DNA of 64,000 nt from Comamonas sp. SCN 67-35 (GCA_001725255.1 MEFV01000005.1:106993-170992); one strand, 5' to 3'. Positions 9,970-23,180 are shown, counted from the stretch's first letter. Notes: generated by a model from the letters alone, not told the origin. Numbers and translations are program-made.

Positions 9970-10956
9970 ATGACTCAAAGGGTGTGGCTCAAGGGGCTGG
10001 CGGGTGTGGCGGCGCTGCTGCTCAGCAGTTGGGGCGGCGCACAGGTCGTGGGCTCGGTCAATGGCTCCGCCGCTGCGGCCCGCGCGTTTTACAGCGATGC
10101 CGGCGTTGCGTTCGCGCGCCGTGACGTGCGCCTGGCAGGTCCCTCGCAGGCCGAGCTGTCACAGGGCATTTCCTTCAGTACCACGACCAATCTGCAGAAG
10201 CTCGCCGAACTTGGCGTGGTCGCGGCCAATTGGGAGCAGCAGTTCCCGCATGACGCGGCGCCCACGCTGTCCACGGTCGTGTTTCTCGTGCGCCAGGGCG
10301 ATCCCCGCGCGGTGCGCGACTGGAGTGATCTGGTGCGCCAGGATGTCGGTGTCGTCATCGCCAATCCCAAGAGTTGCAACAACGGACGCTATGCCTACAT
10401 GGGCGCCTGGGGCAGCGTGCGCGAGAACGGGGGAAGCGATGCGCAGGCCGCGGATTTCGTGGGAACGCTGTACCGCCAGGCTGCGGTCGTTGCGAAGGTC
10501 GAGCGTGAGGCGGTGAACGCATTTGCCAGGGCGGGCATGGGCGATGTGCTGGTGGCTTTTGAGTCGGACGTGCCGGCCATTGAGCAGGTCGCGGGCGGCG
10601 CGCTGGAGGTGGTATATCCGTCGGTCAGCGTGGCTGCGGAGAACACGGTGGCCATGGCGGCGCACGTGGCGGGCACGGCTTTGCCGGGCGTGACCCGCGC
10701 GTGGCTGGAATACCTCTACACCGATGAGGCGCAGGAGATTGCCGCGCGGCACCATCTGCGCCCGCGCTCGGCCGCCGTGCTGGCCCGCCATGCCGACCAG
10801 TTCAAGCCGATCGAGATGTTCGGCGTGGCCAAGTACTTCGGCAGTCTGGAGCGTGCGCAAAAGCTGCATTTCGCCAATGGCGGCGAATTCGATCGCATCT
10901 ATCGGCCCACCCCGGCGCAACTCGCGGCCGGGGAGCAGGTGCGCGCGGCGTTCTGA
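9970..10956 (+). CDS. Sulfate-binding-protein-like periplasmic solute-binding protein, altered ligand pocket
   Basis: 328 residues with a Sec signal peptide (MTQRVWLKGLAGVAALLLSS..., cut near GGAQ). The ATG at 9970 has an AGAGGTG ribosome site; the in-frame ATG at 9946 has none. The body aligns by eye with Sbp/CysP: TVVFLVRQGDP, NPK near residue 132, GMGDVLVAFESD, LYTDEAQEIAA, AQKLHFANGGEFDRIY. Where Sbp has Ser-Gly-Gly in NPKSSGGARW, this protein has SCNNGRY (residues 135-141), and the Sbp Trp of IAWENE is Phe197. The sulfate specificity is therefore doubtful. No cysT/W/A permease or ATPase gene is adjacent. Confidence 0.85.
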   Translation: MTQRVWLKGLAGVAALLLSSWGGAQVVGSVNGSAAAARAFYSDAGVAFARRDVRLAGPSQAELSQGISFSTTTNLQKLAELGVVAANWEQQFPHDAAPTLSTVVFLVRQGDPRAVRDWSDLVRQDVGVVIANPKSCNNGRYAYMGAWGSVRENGGSDAQAADFVGTLYRQAAVVAKVEREAVNAFARAGMGDVLVAFESDVPAIEQVAGGALEVVYPSVSVAAENTVAMAAHVAGTALPGVTRAWLEYLYTDEAQEIAARHHLRPRSAAVLARHADQFKPIEMFGVAKYFGSLERAQKLHFANGGEFDRIYRPTPAQLAAGEQVRAAF

Positions 10957-11065
10957 TACACGGATTTGCCCTCAATCGCATAATTTCGTTGGTTCGCCTT
11001 GCCGTGCGACAGCGCTGTCTTGGGCTCCTCGCCTCGCTATCGGACCGAGCGCAAACCCGTATGAG

Positions 11066-11947
11066 TCAGGCCATCGTGTAAAGCGGGATGTCGTGCTCGC
11101 GCCCGAGCGTGTCGAGTTCCGCCCGGGTTTTCTGCCGCGTCCAGACCGCCATGGCTTCGTGCACGCTCTTCTGGTGCGGGTCGCTCTGGGACGACAACCC
11201 CAGCAGTTGCAGCACCCTGGCCGCGAAATGAGGCTCCAGCGCCGCGCAGGCCACGCGTCCATCGGCGCAGGGGTAGACGCGGTAAAAAGCGTGGGCGCCC
11301 CCTACATCCCCGTCGGTGGTGGTGAGCTTCCAGGTGCGTGGCAGGGCGAGCCAGTCGGCCGCGCCCGACAGAGCCACCTCGACGCATGAGCCCTGATGGG
11401 TGTGCGCGCGCTCGAGCAAGACCTGCAGGACGGCTTCGCTGGTCATCAGGGCGCCGCCCATGTCCGCGAAGAGCGTGGGAGGCAGGTCGGTGTCCGCGAC
11501 GAGCCCTGCTTGGGCGAGGTAGGTCAGATCATGCCCAGGCTCTTCGGCTGCGGCGCCGGGCGCGCCGACGATGCGCACCAGCGAGAGCCTGGGGTAGTGC
11601 GCGTGCAACGCTTCCCAGGACAGGCCGAATCTGGCGAGTGCCGATGGGCGAAACGAAGTGATGAGCACGTCGGTGTGCGCAAGCTCCTGCGCCAGCAGCG
11701 CCTGCCCTTCGGCCGTCTTGAGGTTGGCGTGCAGCACGCGGATACCGGTGTGCAGCTGCTCGTAGGCCCGTGCGCAGTACATGCCCATCGGATCGCCGCT
11801 GATCATGCCCGGGGGCGCTGGGGGTTCCACCTTGGTGCATTCGCCGCCCATGGCGTGGCAGCGCATCAGCGCGGCAGGCCCGGGCAGGTTCAGCGCCAGA
11901 CTCAGGATGCGGGTGCCCTTCAGGGCCTGGGCGGGTGGGTGCGTCAT
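11066..11947 (-). CDS. Family III CoA transferase, alpha-methylacyl-CoA racemase-like
   Basis: 293 residues from the ATG at 11947; an upstream in-frame ATG at 11992 would add 15 residues that do not look conserved. It resembles the AMACR branch of the CaiB/BaiF superfamily. The three catalytic positions of bacterial MCR appear retained: His in PGHDLTYLAQAG, Asp in LFADMGGALM, and Glu in AALEPHFA. Other family stretches are ALKGTRILSL and LLERAHTHQG. The short length is normal for this branch. The acyl-CoA substrate is unknown. Convergent with the Sbp-like gene, divergent from the dioxygenase gene. Confidence 0.85.
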   Translation of the reverse strand: MTHPPAQALKGTRILSLALNLPGPAALMRCHAMGGECTKVEPPAPPGMISGDPMGMYCARAYEQLHTGIRVLHANLKTAEGQALLAQELAHTDVLITSFRPSALARFGLSWEALHAHYPRLSLVRIVGAPGAAAEEPGHDLTYLAQAGLVADTDLPPTLFADMGGALMTSEAVLQVLLERAHTHQGSCVEVALSGAADWLALPRTWKLTTTDGDVGGAHAFYRVYPCADGRVACAALEPHFAARVLQLLGLSSQSDPHQKSVHEAMAVWTRQKTRAELDTLGREHDIPLYTMA

Positions 11948-12028
11948 GGGTAATCCGTGGCAAAGGGAGCTTGTAGTTTGCATGGCTTGCACAATGGCGG
12001 CTGTAGCAGTCGTGACAGAGAGGTTTCG

Positions 12029-12895
12029 ATGAATGCGTCCATTGAATCGTCGTCCGCCGCCACCGCCTTGGCGGGCGTGCTTGAACCGTCACCGCGCATG
12101 CCGGTGCTGTTCGTCGGGCATGGGAGCCCGATGAATGCCATCGAGCACAACGCCTGGCATCTGACCTGGCGTGACCTTGGCCAGGAGCTGCTGGCGCGCC
12201 CGCCGCGCCCGCAACTCATCCTGTGCGTTTCGGCGCATTGGCTCACGCCGGGAGGCTGGCGCCTCACGGGCATGGCGCAGCCGCGCACCATCCACGACTT
12301 CGGCGGGTTTCCCCGTGAGCTGTTCGAGCAGCAGTATCCGGCACTGGGCGCGCCGGATGCAGCAAAGGCGATTGCCCGGCTGCTGCGTGATCCGCAAACG
12401 GGTGCGGCGCCTGCCGTGGACGACAGCGAATGGGGACTGGATCACGGCGCATGGAGTGTGCTGGGGCCGATGTTTCCGGCGGCGGACATCCCCGTGATGC
12501 AGCTGAGCATGCCCTATGAGCGGCCGGTTTCCGAGCATTTCGACGTGGGTCGGCAGCTGGCCATGCTGCGGGATTTCGGTGTGCTGATCGTGGCCAGCGG
12601 CAATATCGTCCACAACCTGCGTGCGCTTCGAATCGAGGCCGGTGTCAATGCGACTTACACATGGGCCAATGCTTTTGACAGTCGGGTCGCGCAGGCTCTG
12701 CAGCAGGCGGATTGGCAAGCCCTGATGGCTTTTCAGCAATGGGGCGAGATCGCTCAAATGGCTCAGCCGACGCACGATCATTACCTCCCTCTTTTGTACG
12801 CGGCAGGCGCGGTGCATGAGGGTGAGCCGCTACGCTTTTTCAATACCGGATTTCAGATGGCCGGTATCTCGATGCGGTCGACGGTGTGGGGCTGA
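12029..12895 (+). CDS. DODA-type (LigB-fold) extradiol dioxygenase family protein, YgiD-like
   Basis: 288 residues. A class III extradiol dioxygenase of the type that opens catechol rings; the E. coli relative YgiD is a 4,5-DOPA dioxygenase. Motifs with candidate metal or catalytic histidines: LFVGHGSPMNA, VSAHWLTPGG, TIHDFGGFP, GLDHGAWSVL and VASGNIVHNL. The ATG at 12029 has a GAGAGG ribosome site; the open frame upstream of it is not coding-like. The 81-base gap to the divergent CoA transferase gene must hold both promoters. The true substrate cannot be read from sequence. Confidence 0.87.
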   Translation: MNASIESSSAATALAGVLEPSPRMPVLFVGHGSPMNAIEHNAWHLTWRDLGQELLARPPRPQLILCVSAHWLTPGGWRLTGMAQPRTIHDFGGFPRELFEQQYPALGAPDAAKAIARLLRDPQTGAAPAVDDSEWGLDHGAWSVLGPMFPAADIPVMQLSMPYERPVSEHFDVGRQLAMLRDFGVLIVASGNIVHNLRALRIEAGVNATYTWANAFDSRVAQALQQADWQALMAFQQWGEIAQMAQPTHDHYLPLLYAAGAVHEGEPLRFFNTGFQMAGISMRSTVWG

Positions 12896-13117
12896 AGCCT
12901 CATCGGTCGCAAGCCCGTTCGGGGCTGCAGGCCGGTTGTGGTGCCCGCCAGAAGCACGGGTCGTCGGGACTAGACTTTGCTCGACAGCCCCTGTTTCGTG
13001 ATCCGGGCCAGGGTGCTGCCGGTGTCTTCGAGGCCCGCTTCAGCTATCCGTGATGCATGGCCTTCGGCACGGGTCGGATCCCGACAAACCACTGTCGATT
13101 CAGAAAGCTCATTCATC

Positions 13118-14518
<1,401 letters not shown>

Positions 14519-14626
14519 GCGCCTGGGCCAAGGACGGACCAGTGCGCTGCAGAGCCCCAGATCGCCTTGCGTGTTTGCGGCATGTGCTACGGTGCGCGGT
14601 CATTTTGAATCGGCAAGGACAACGTG

Positions 14627-15076
14627 ATGTCGGCACAGAGCGCCAGTGAGCTGCTGCAGCAGCAGCATCGGGATATCGACTTCGGCATTCAGGGCGCCAT
14701 GGATGGCAGCAGCGACCAGGTCGAGCTGCTGCGCTCGCTCGATCTGTTGCGCGCGCACCTGCATCTGGAGGAGACGGTGCTCTTTCCGGCGCTGGAAGGC
14801 TCGGTCGGTCTTTCCATCATGGTGATGGAGCGCGAGCATGGCTTGATGTGGCCGCTGATGGAGTCCCTGGCCGCGGCCTGCCGTGGTGGCGCGAGCCTTG
14901 AATCCATGGAAGACGATCTGGACGAGTTGTTCGGGCTGCTGCAGGTGCACAACCCCAAGGAGGAACAGATCCTCTACGGCGTGGCCGATGAGCACGCGGG
15001 TCTGGCCGATGCGCTGGCGGCGGCGCGGCTGCCCGAGGGCTGGGTGTGCAAGGCGATGCAGGGCAGACGCACCTGA
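14627..15076 (+). CDS. Hemerythrin-like HHE domain protein
   Basis: 149-residue cytoplasmic four-helix protein. Metal-ligand pattern visible: QQQHRDID, HLHLEETVLFP, EREHGLMWPLM and LQVHNPKEEQILY, giving the His/Glu set for a di-iron site. Such proteins bind O2 or NO, or act in iron-sulfur repair; which role applies here is not known. The ATG at 14627 has AAGGA eight bases upstream, better than the adjacent GTG at 14624. Single gene after aspA. Confidence 0.85.
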   Translation: MSAQSASELLQQQHRDIDFGIQGAMDGSSDQVELLRSLDLLRAHLHLEETVLFPALEGSVGLSIMVMEREHGLMWPLMESLAAACRGGASLESMEDDLDELFGLLQVHNPKEEQILYGVADEHAGLADALAAARLPEGWVCKAMQGRRT

Positions 15077-15255
15077 AGCAGATTTTGTATGAAAAGTGTT
15101 GCCAGCCCTTGTGTGGAAAGCGGTAGGCGCTCTTTGTTCTGCAGTTGATTGCAGCGTCTTCTGACACTTGTTCACCATGCCCGGTTCCGGCTGCCTGCAT
15201 GGCGCAGCCCGGACGTCCTATATTCGTGTCCTTGGCGCATGTGGAAGGAACGATC

Positions 15256-15932
15256 ATGAACGGCTCTTTGATGGACGATCTGCTGGGGCAGCTGCAAGGC
15301 GAACCGATGGGGCAGATTGCCGCGCAGCTGGGAACGGATACCGGCACGGCCGGCCAGGCGGTGGGCGCGGCGCTGCCGATGCTGTTGGGCGCGCTGGGAC
15401 GCAATGCCGGGCAGCCGGGCGGTGCCGATGCGCTGCTGGGCGCGCTGCAGCGCGACCATGCGGGGCAGGGCGCGGTGGATCTGGGCGGCCTGCTGGGTGC
15501 ATTCGCGGGCAGTGGAGCGACCGGTGGTGGCGCGGCCGGGGGCGGGCTGGGCGATTTGCTGGGCGGCCTGCTGGGCGGTGGCGCCCCGGCCAGCCGGCAG
15601 ATGGATGCGGGCGGCATCCTGGGCCATGTCTTCGGCGGTGCGCAGCCACACGCCGAGGCCGGACTGGGGCAGGCCACGGGGCTCAGCGGTTCGCAGGCAG
15701 GGAGCCTGCTGAAGATGCTGGCGCCCATGGTCATGGCCGCGCTGGCCGGTCGCGTGAGCTCGGGTGGGCTCGACGCCGGGGGGCTGGGCAGCCTGCTCGG
15801 ACAGGAGCGCGAGCGCGTGCAGCAGCAGGGCGGCCCGGGCGCCGGGCTGCTTGGTGCCGTGCTGGATCAGGACGGTAACGGCAAGGTGACCTGGTCAAGC
15901 TCGGCAGCAGCCTGCTCGGTGGGCGCCGCTGA
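15256..15932 (+). CDS. DUF937 (YidB-like) protein with a C-terminal frameshift
   Basis: Gly/Leu/Ala-rich DUF937 protein of unknown function. The ATG at 15256 follows GGAAGGA. The reading frame matches the family up to DQDGNGKV (an EF-hand-like loop) and then runs on past the terminator into the opposite hppA gene, to 16047. In the +1 frame from 15888 the sequence reads DLVKLGSSLLGGRR and stops at 15932, which is the expected family ending. A single G missing at about 15886-15890 (GTGGAC becoming GTGAC) explains this. The end given here is the repaired one. Confidence 0.75.
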
Positions 15933-15950
15933 CGCGAAAGAAGACCATGA

Positions 15951-15991
15951 AAAAGCGGCTGGCGCCCGTGGATGGGGCGCCAGCCGCTTTT
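15951..15991. terminator. Bidirectional intrinsic terminator between DUF937 gene and hppA
   Basis: Perfect 17-base inverted repeat (15951-15967 and 15975-15991) with a 7-base loop. The outer bases are AAAA and TTTT, so both strands show a GC-rich stem followed by a T run. It lies between the convergent DUF937 and hppA genes. Confidence 0.93.
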
Positions 15992-16006
15992 GTTTTGTGA
16001 GCTGTC

Positions 16007-18073
<2,067 letters not shown>

Positions 18074-18308
18074 TGTCGAACTCCTTGTTTTGATCTGTCT
18101 GAGACGGAAGCGCAACGCTGGGGAAGTGCTTCCACCGCGTTGCTTCCTCGCTCTCCGAGACCATCGGAGCCGATTGGCCAACCCCGCTAATCTACTGCGC
18201 AAATCGAGCTGCAAGCAAGCGGCAAGCCTTGATCCTTAAAATTCGTGGTTGTTTTGTCCGGGGGTAAACCCTAGGATTTTCATTTTTCAACTGCGGCAAC
18301 TTGCACCA

Positions 18309-18845
18309 ATGGCTCTGAACCACATCAGCCCGGGGAACCAGCTCCCTGATCTTTTCAACGTCGTCATCGAAATTCCGGCGGAGTCCGACCCCGTCAAGTA
18401 CGAGGTGAACAAGGAGACGAACACGGTGTTTGTCGATCGCTTCCTCACGGTGGCGATGTACTACCCCTGCAATTACGGCTATGTGCCGCAGACGCTCTCG
18501 GGCGATGGCGATCCTGTGGACGTGCTGGTGATCACGCCCTATCCGCTGATGCCGGGCGTGGGGGTGGTCTGCCGCCCGCTGGGCATCCTGAAGATGGAAG
18601 ACGAGGCCGGCGTGGACGGCAAGATCATCGCGGTGCCCTCGTCCAAGGTGCTCAAGATGTACGACGGCTGGAAGAGCGTCGAGGACGTGAACCCCATGCG
18701 CCTGAAGGCCATCACCCACTTCTTCGAACACTACAAGGACCTGGAAGACGGCAAATGGGTCAAGGTGCTGGGCTGGGAAGGCATCCCTGCGGCGCAAAAG
18801 GAGCTGCTGGACGGCGTGGCCAATTACGCCAGGGCGCACACCTGA
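18309..18845 (+). CDS. ppa: Inorganic pyrophosphatase, soluble
   Basis: Cytoplasmic family I pyrophosphatase, 178 residues. Contains the active-site signature DGDPVDVLV with the metal-binding aspartates, plus [11 protein letters not shown] and the conserved Lys/Glu of EVNKETN. The ATG at 18309 matches the usual start (MALNHISPG). No clear ribosome site. The 235-base region shared with divergent hppA must hold both promoters. Confidence 0.96.
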   Translation: MALNHISPGNQLPDLFNVVIEIPAESDPVKYEVNKETNTVFVDRFLTVAMYYPCNYGYVPQTLSGDGDPVDVLVITPYPLMPGVGVVCRPLGILKMEDEAGVDGKIIAVPSSKVLKMYDGWKSVEDVNPMRLKAITHFFEHYKDLEDGKWVKVLGWEGIPAAQKELLDGVANYARAHT

Positions 18846-18944
18846 TTGTTCCCGCTTGGACGGAGCGCTGGCGCCGGGCTTGGGGGCGCTCCATGCCCGC
18901 CGCCAAAGTGCCGGATGGCCAACCGCACGGCGCCGCGCCCGGTT

Positions 18945-20177
18945 TCATGGCGCGTGCCTGAACGGGCTGTGCGCCTGCAGCTCCTGCTGGTAACGCGCGA
19001 CGGCGGCCGTCTCCTGGTCGAGAAAATCGTCGATTGCGCGGGCGAAGGCCGGGTGCGCGATCCAGTGGGCGCTGCTCGCGCGCACGGGCATCAGCGCACG
19101 GGCCAGCTTGTGCTCGCCTTGCGCGCCGCCTTCGAAGCGCTCGATGCCGTGCGCGATGCACCAGGCGATCGGCTGGTAGTAGCAGGCCTCGAAATGCAGG
19201 CTGTCCACGCGTTCGAGTGCGCCCCAGTAGCGGCCGTAGGCGGTCGCGGAATTTGAACGATTTTGGCCATTGGCGCTTTCTGGTTGCGCGCTGACAGCTA
19301 TCAAACTGCTAGCTATGGGATGACCTGAGCGCTCGGCGACGAACAGCACCCACGCCTCGGGCAAGGTGTGTGCCATGCGGCGGAAGAAGTCGGGCGTGAG
19401 ATAGGGCAGGTTGCCGTGCTCCAGGTAGGTGCGCTCGTAACAGGCATGAAAGAAGTCCCAATCGGCCGTGGTGATCTCGCGGCCCTGCAGTACCCGGAAG
19501 CCGATGTCGGCCTGCGCCACGTTTCGGCGTTCGTGGCGGATTTTCTTGCGCTTGTCCTGTGAGAGCGCGGCAAGGAAGTCATCGAAATCCAGAAACGGCC
19601 GGCCCTCCCGAGGATGGCGGTTGTGCCAGTGAAATTGCACCGTTTCGCGTTGCATCAGGCCAAGCGCATGGGCGCAGGCGAGGTCTTCGTCGGCGGCGAA
19701 CAGCAGGTGCAGCGATGAAAGGCCGTGCGCCCGGCACCACTGCAGAACGTGGCTCAGGAGGGCCTGGCGCACGTCGTCGCCCACGGCGAGCAGGCGTGTT
19801 CCCGGCACGGGTGTGAATGGCACGGCCACCACGGCCTTGGGGTAGTAGGCGATACCGTGCCTCTGATAGGCATCGGCCCAGGCCCAGTCGAACACGTATT
19901 CACCGCGCGAATGGCTCTTGAGGTAGAGCATGCAGGCCGCCTGCAGTGTGCCGTCGGCGCCCGTCAGCGTGAAGCAGCGGGGTGTCCAGCCGGTGTCGCT
20001 GCAGGCGCTGCCGCTCGCTTGCAGCGCGGCCAGGTAGGCATGGCGCATGAAGGGGGTGGGGCAGGGCTGGCGCATGAGCAAGGCATCCCAGGCGCGCTCC
20101 GGGACGGCCAGGATGCTGTCGTGCACCTGCGCTTGAAGGCCGGGTTGGGTGTGAGGCACCGCTTGATGATCGTGCAA
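18945..20177 (-). CDS. COG3146 (DUF482) GNAT/FemAB-like acyltransferase
   Basis: Predicted N-acyltransferase of about 410 residues, substrate unknown. Recognisable stretches: RHAYLAALQASG, YVFDWAWADAYQRHG, DFDDFLAALSQDKRKKIR, FFHACYERTYLEHGN and FEGGAQGEHKLARAL. The start is uncertain: the longest frame begins at TTG (20177) with no ribosome site; GTG at 20159 is an alternative. Between SSLIAV and AYGRYWG the protein has about a dozen extra residues encoded by an interspersed repeat at 19263-19306, inserted in frame. Confidence 0.8.
   Translation of the reverse strand: MHDHQAVPHTQPGLQAQVHDSILAVPERAWDALLMRQPCPTPFMRHAYLAALQASGSACSDTGWTPRCFTLTGADGTLQAACMLYLKSHSRGEYVFDWAWADAYQRHGIAYYPKAVVAVPFTPVPGTRLLAVGDDVRQALLSHVLQWCRAHGLSSLHLLFAADEDLACAHALGLMQRETVQFHWHNRHPREGRPFLDFDDFLAALSQDKRKKIRHERRNVAQADIGFRVLQGREITTADWDFFHACYERTYLEHGNLPYLTPDFFRRMAHTLPEAWVLFVAERSGHPIASSLIAVSAQPESANGQNRSNSATAYGRYWGALERVDSLHFEACYYQPIAWCIAHGIERFEGGAQGEHKLARALMPVRASSAHWIAHPAFARAIDDFLDQETAAVARYQQELQAHSPFRHAP
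19263..19306 (+). repeat. Interspersed repeat, copy in the COG3146 gene
   Basis: Copy with core CAGCTATCAAA (19295-19305), preceded by a GCGC-bounded hairpin-like stretch. It lies antisense inside the acyltransferase gene, where it keeps the frame open. Confidence 0.65.
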
Positions 20178-20324
20178 ATCGCAAGACGCTGCACCGGAGC
20201 GAAGCCGTCTTCATGGCGATAATGCCCGTCTCTTCAGAGACCGCTCCTCTCGTCCTTCCTGGGCGCCACGGGGATGGCGCGCCGCGTCGGGCGCCAGAGC
20301 ATGCGGCGCCGTTTTGCCGGATGA

Positions 20325-20705
<381 letters not shown>

Positions 20706-20720
20706 ACCCCAGCGGGCCGT

Positions 20721-21314
20721 TCAGATGACACTGCGCAGCGGCTTCGTGCCCTTGGGCAGACCCGCTTCCTGCACCAGCGCCGCCAGCAGTTCGGGCACTG
20801 AACGGCCCACACGGACCAGTTCCATCTGCCAGTCGCCCATGAAGCCGCTCTGGACCGAGTGCTCCAGAAAGCCCAGCATCTGGCGGTAGTACCCATCGGC
20901 GTCGAGCACGCCGATCGGCTTGTCGTGATAGCCCAGCTGGCGCCAGGTCCAGACCTCGAACAGCTCCTCGAGCGTGCCGATGCCGCCGGGAATGGCGAGA
21001 AAGGCGTCGCTGCGTTCGGCCATCATGGCCTTGCGCTCGTGCATGGTCTGGACGATGTGCAGCTCGTCGCACGCACGGTTGGCCAGTTCCTTGTTCACCA
21101 GCGCCCGCGGAATGATGCCGACCACGCGCCCGCCTGCATCCTTGGTCGCCTGCGCGAGCACGCCCATCAGGCCGCTGTTGCCGCCGCCGTACACCAGCTG
21201 GCCACGGTGCTCGCCGATCCAGCGCCCCACGGCCTGCGCCGCCTGCGTGAACAGCGGGTTGTTGCCCGGGCGCGAGCCGAGATAGACGCAGATGGAAAAA
21301 GCGGGTTCAGCCAT
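20721..21314 (-). CDS. LOG family protein (TIGR00730)
   Basis: 197 residues. Rossmann-like protein with the LOG motifs PGGIGTLEELFEVWTW, YGGGNSGLMG and HERKAMM. Members cleave nucleoside 5'-monophosphates to base plus ribose 5-phosphate (cytokinin-activating enzymes in plants); the bacterial role is unclear. The ATG at 21314 lies within the last codons of dgkA (8-base overlap), so the two genes are probably co-transcribed. Confidence 0.9.
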   Translation of the reverse strand: MAEPAFSICVYLGSRPGNNPLFTQAAQAVGRWIGEHRGQLVYGGGNSGLMGVLAQATKDAGGRVVGIIPRALVNKELANRACDELHIVQTMHERKAMMAERSDAFLAIPGGIGTLEELFEVWTWRQLGYHDKPIGVLDADGYYRQMLGFLEHSVQSGFMGDWQMELVRVGRSVPELLAALVQEAGLPKGTKPLRSVI

Positions 21315-21702
21315 GCGTGAAGAAGCGGTGGTAGAGCGCCAGTGCCCAGACGCCACCGGCCAGCAGCAGCGCGAGCAGCACCGCGGCGCTGCCCAGGTCC
21401 TTGGCGTGTTTGGAGAGCGGGTGCAGCTCACCGCCGAAGCGATCGATGGCCGCCTCGATGCCGGAGTTGAGCAGCTCGACGATCAGCACCAGCATGATGA
21501 CGCCCGCGAGCAGCGCGGTTTGCGTCCAGTCCTGCGCCAGCCAGAACGACAGCGGCAGCAGCACGATGGCGAGCAGCGCTTCCTGGCGGAAGGCCTTTTC
21601 ACCCCAGGCGGCGCGCAGGCCCGCCAGGGAGTAGCCCGTGGCGTACCACAGCCGCACGAGACCCGTGCGCTGCTTGTGGGGGTGGGGTGGCCTCTGGTCC
21701 AT
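21307..21702 (-). CDS. dgkA: Diacylglycerol kinase
   Basis: Small integral membrane kinase that phosphorylates diacylglycerol to phosphatidic acid. 131 residues, three transmembrane helices. The signature ELLNSGIEAAIDR and HPLSKHAKDLGSAAV hold the catalytic Glu/Asn and the last conserved acidic residue. The N-terminus is slightly extended and hydrophilic. Lies 7 bases downstream of the RDD gene on the same strand. Confidence 0.95.
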   Translation of the reverse strand: MDQRPPHPHKQRTGLVRLWYATGYSLAGLRAAWGEKAFRQEALLAIVLLPLSFWLAQDWTQTALLAGVIMLVLIVELLNSGIEAAIDRFGGELHPLSKHAKDLGSAAVLLALLLAGGVWALALYHRFFTHG

Positions 21703-21709
21703 GGAGAGA

Positions 21710-22252
21710 TCAGCGGCGGGCGCGAACGCGCGCGTCGTGGATCAGCCGTGTGCCGGCGAGCTGATCGTGCCAGAACTGGCGCTGTGGGTGCAGGCGGCTG
21801 GCCAGCGCCCAGGCCGCGATCCAGAGCACCAGCAGGCCCAGCGTGGTGAGCAGCGGCAGGCCCAGGCTGTACGCGGCCAGCGGCGGCAGGAACCACACCC
21901 AGGCGAGCACATAGCGCAGCACCGCGCGCGGCTGGCTGACGGCCTGCCCCCTGGCATCCACGACACGGATGTGCCAGGTTTTCTGCGCCAGTGTCTGCCC
22001 GCGCGACCAGAACCAGCCGAAGTAGATGCCGAACACCACGAAGAGGTAGCCCATGCGCAGCTCGCGGTGGGCCAGCGCGTTGCGCGACTGGCTCAGCGTG
22101 TCGAACAGATAGTCGGCAATGAAGACCAGCCCGAAGAGCAGCACGCCCTCGTAGAACCAGCACGCCAGGCGCCGCCACAGGGCGGGAGCCTGCAGGGCGG
22201 CGGTCGGGGAAACGGTGGTGCCTTCAAACGGCGGTTGACTCGTGGTCGGCAT
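21710..22252 (-). CDS. RDD family membrane protein
   Basis: 180 residues with about four transmembrane segments and the RDD pattern: RRLACWFYEGVLLFG (Arg), the second-helix aspartate in IADYLFD, and KTWHIRVVDARG. Family function is unproven (transport or membrane homeostasis is suggested for some members). The ATG at 22252 gives the usual start MPTTSQPP; the open frame upstream overlaps the DUF3106 gene and is not coding-like. Last gene of the sigma/DUF3619/DUF3106 cluster. Confidence 0.85.
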   Translation of the reverse strand: MPTTSQPPFEGTTVSPTAALQAPALWRRLACWFYEGVLLFGLVFIADYLFDTLSQSRNALAHRELRMGYLFVVFGIYFGWFWSRGQTLAQKTWHIRVVDARGQAVSQPRAVLRYVLAWVWFLPPLAAYSLGLPLLTTLGLLVLWIAAWALASRLHPQRQFWHDQLAGTRLIHDARVRARR

Positions 22253-22283
22253 GTCGGGGTGGGGTCGGGCCGTTCGAGGCCCG

Positions 22284-23180
22284 TTACTGTGCAATGGCCG
22301 GGCTGTTGGGTGGTGCCGGAGGGTCTGCGGACGCCGGGGGCGGACTTTCGGACTGTACCGGAGGCGGGGCAGGCTCCTCCGGCAGGGGGGGAAGCGCGGT
22401 GACGGTGGCTGACGGCATGGGAACCGGTTCCGTCTGCGCCGGCGGCAGCGTTTCGGCCGCGGGAGCCGGGGCGGTGGCAGGGGGCTCGGGCGTCGGGACG
22501 GGCACGGGCACCATGTCCACCACCGGAGGAAGCACCTTGGGGGCATTGGGCGCGATCGAGGCGCTGCCCGAGTCGGCCGCGGGGACCTTGACGAATTTAT
22601 GAGGAGCCGCCGGACTCACCGCGATCGCCGCTCCCTGAGCCTGGTGGGCGGCGCGGGCGGCGAGCGCCTGCCGGGCTTCCTCGCTCAAGGCCTGGTAGGC
22701 ATCCCACTGTTCCTGTTTGGCGGGCGGCGTGATTTTTCGCGTGGCGGCAAAATTCAGCCGTGCCCGATTGCGCTGTTCGGGCGTCAGCGCTGCCCAGGCC
22801 GCCATGCGATCGTGAATCTTGGCCTGGTTGGCGGGGGACAGCTTTTGAAAGCTCCTTGCAAGAGAAATCCACTTGCGCTTTTGCACCTCGGTCAGCGTGC
22901 CCCAGTGCTTTTTCAGGGGTTCGAGCGCGTGCTGCTGCTCGCTGCTGAGGCTGTTCCAGCTTGGTCCCGCCTCTTCGACGACGGTGACCGGCGGGGCATT
23001 TCTGGGGGGTGCGAGGGGGGGAGTCGCCCTGGGCAGGGGCAGAACCACGCCTGGCAACTGCCCGACCTTCCTGGCCGCGAACCAGCCGCCGCCCGCCAAC
23101 CCCCCGCACAGCACCAGAGACAGGGCAAGGGCTGCGATGGAAGAGGTGTGAGATGGGCGGTCGGTAGGCTGGGCTGGCAT
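22284..23180 (-). CDS. DUF3106 protein with LTxxQ-like repeats, membrane-anchored
   Basis: 298 residues. An N-terminal transmembrane segment or uncleaved signal (about residues 14-36, IAALALSLVLCGGLAGG), a helical domain (about 72-170), then a Pro-rich, low-complexity C-terminus. The helical domain has repeated LSSEQQ, LTEVQK, LSPANQ and LTPEQR motifs, resembling the LTxxQ motifs of periplasmic CpxP/Spy/CnrX proteins. The resemblance is an inference by eye. It lies 31 bases after the DUF3619 gene and 32 bases before RDD. Confidence 0.8.
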   Translation of the reverse strand: MPAQPTDRPSHTSSIAALALSLVLCGGLAGGGWFAARKVGQLPGVVLPLPRATPPLAPPRNAPPVTVVEEAGPSWNSLSSEQQHALEPLKKHWGTLTEVQKRKWISLARSFQKLSPANQAKIHDRMAAWAALTPEQRNRARLNFAATRKITPPAKQEQWDAYQALSEEARQALAARAAHQAQGAAIAVSPAAPHKFVKVPAADSGSASIAPNAPKVLPPVVDMVPVPVPTPEPPATAPAPAAETLPPAQTEPVPMPSATVTALPPLPEEPAPPPVQSESPPPASADPPAPPNSPAIAQ

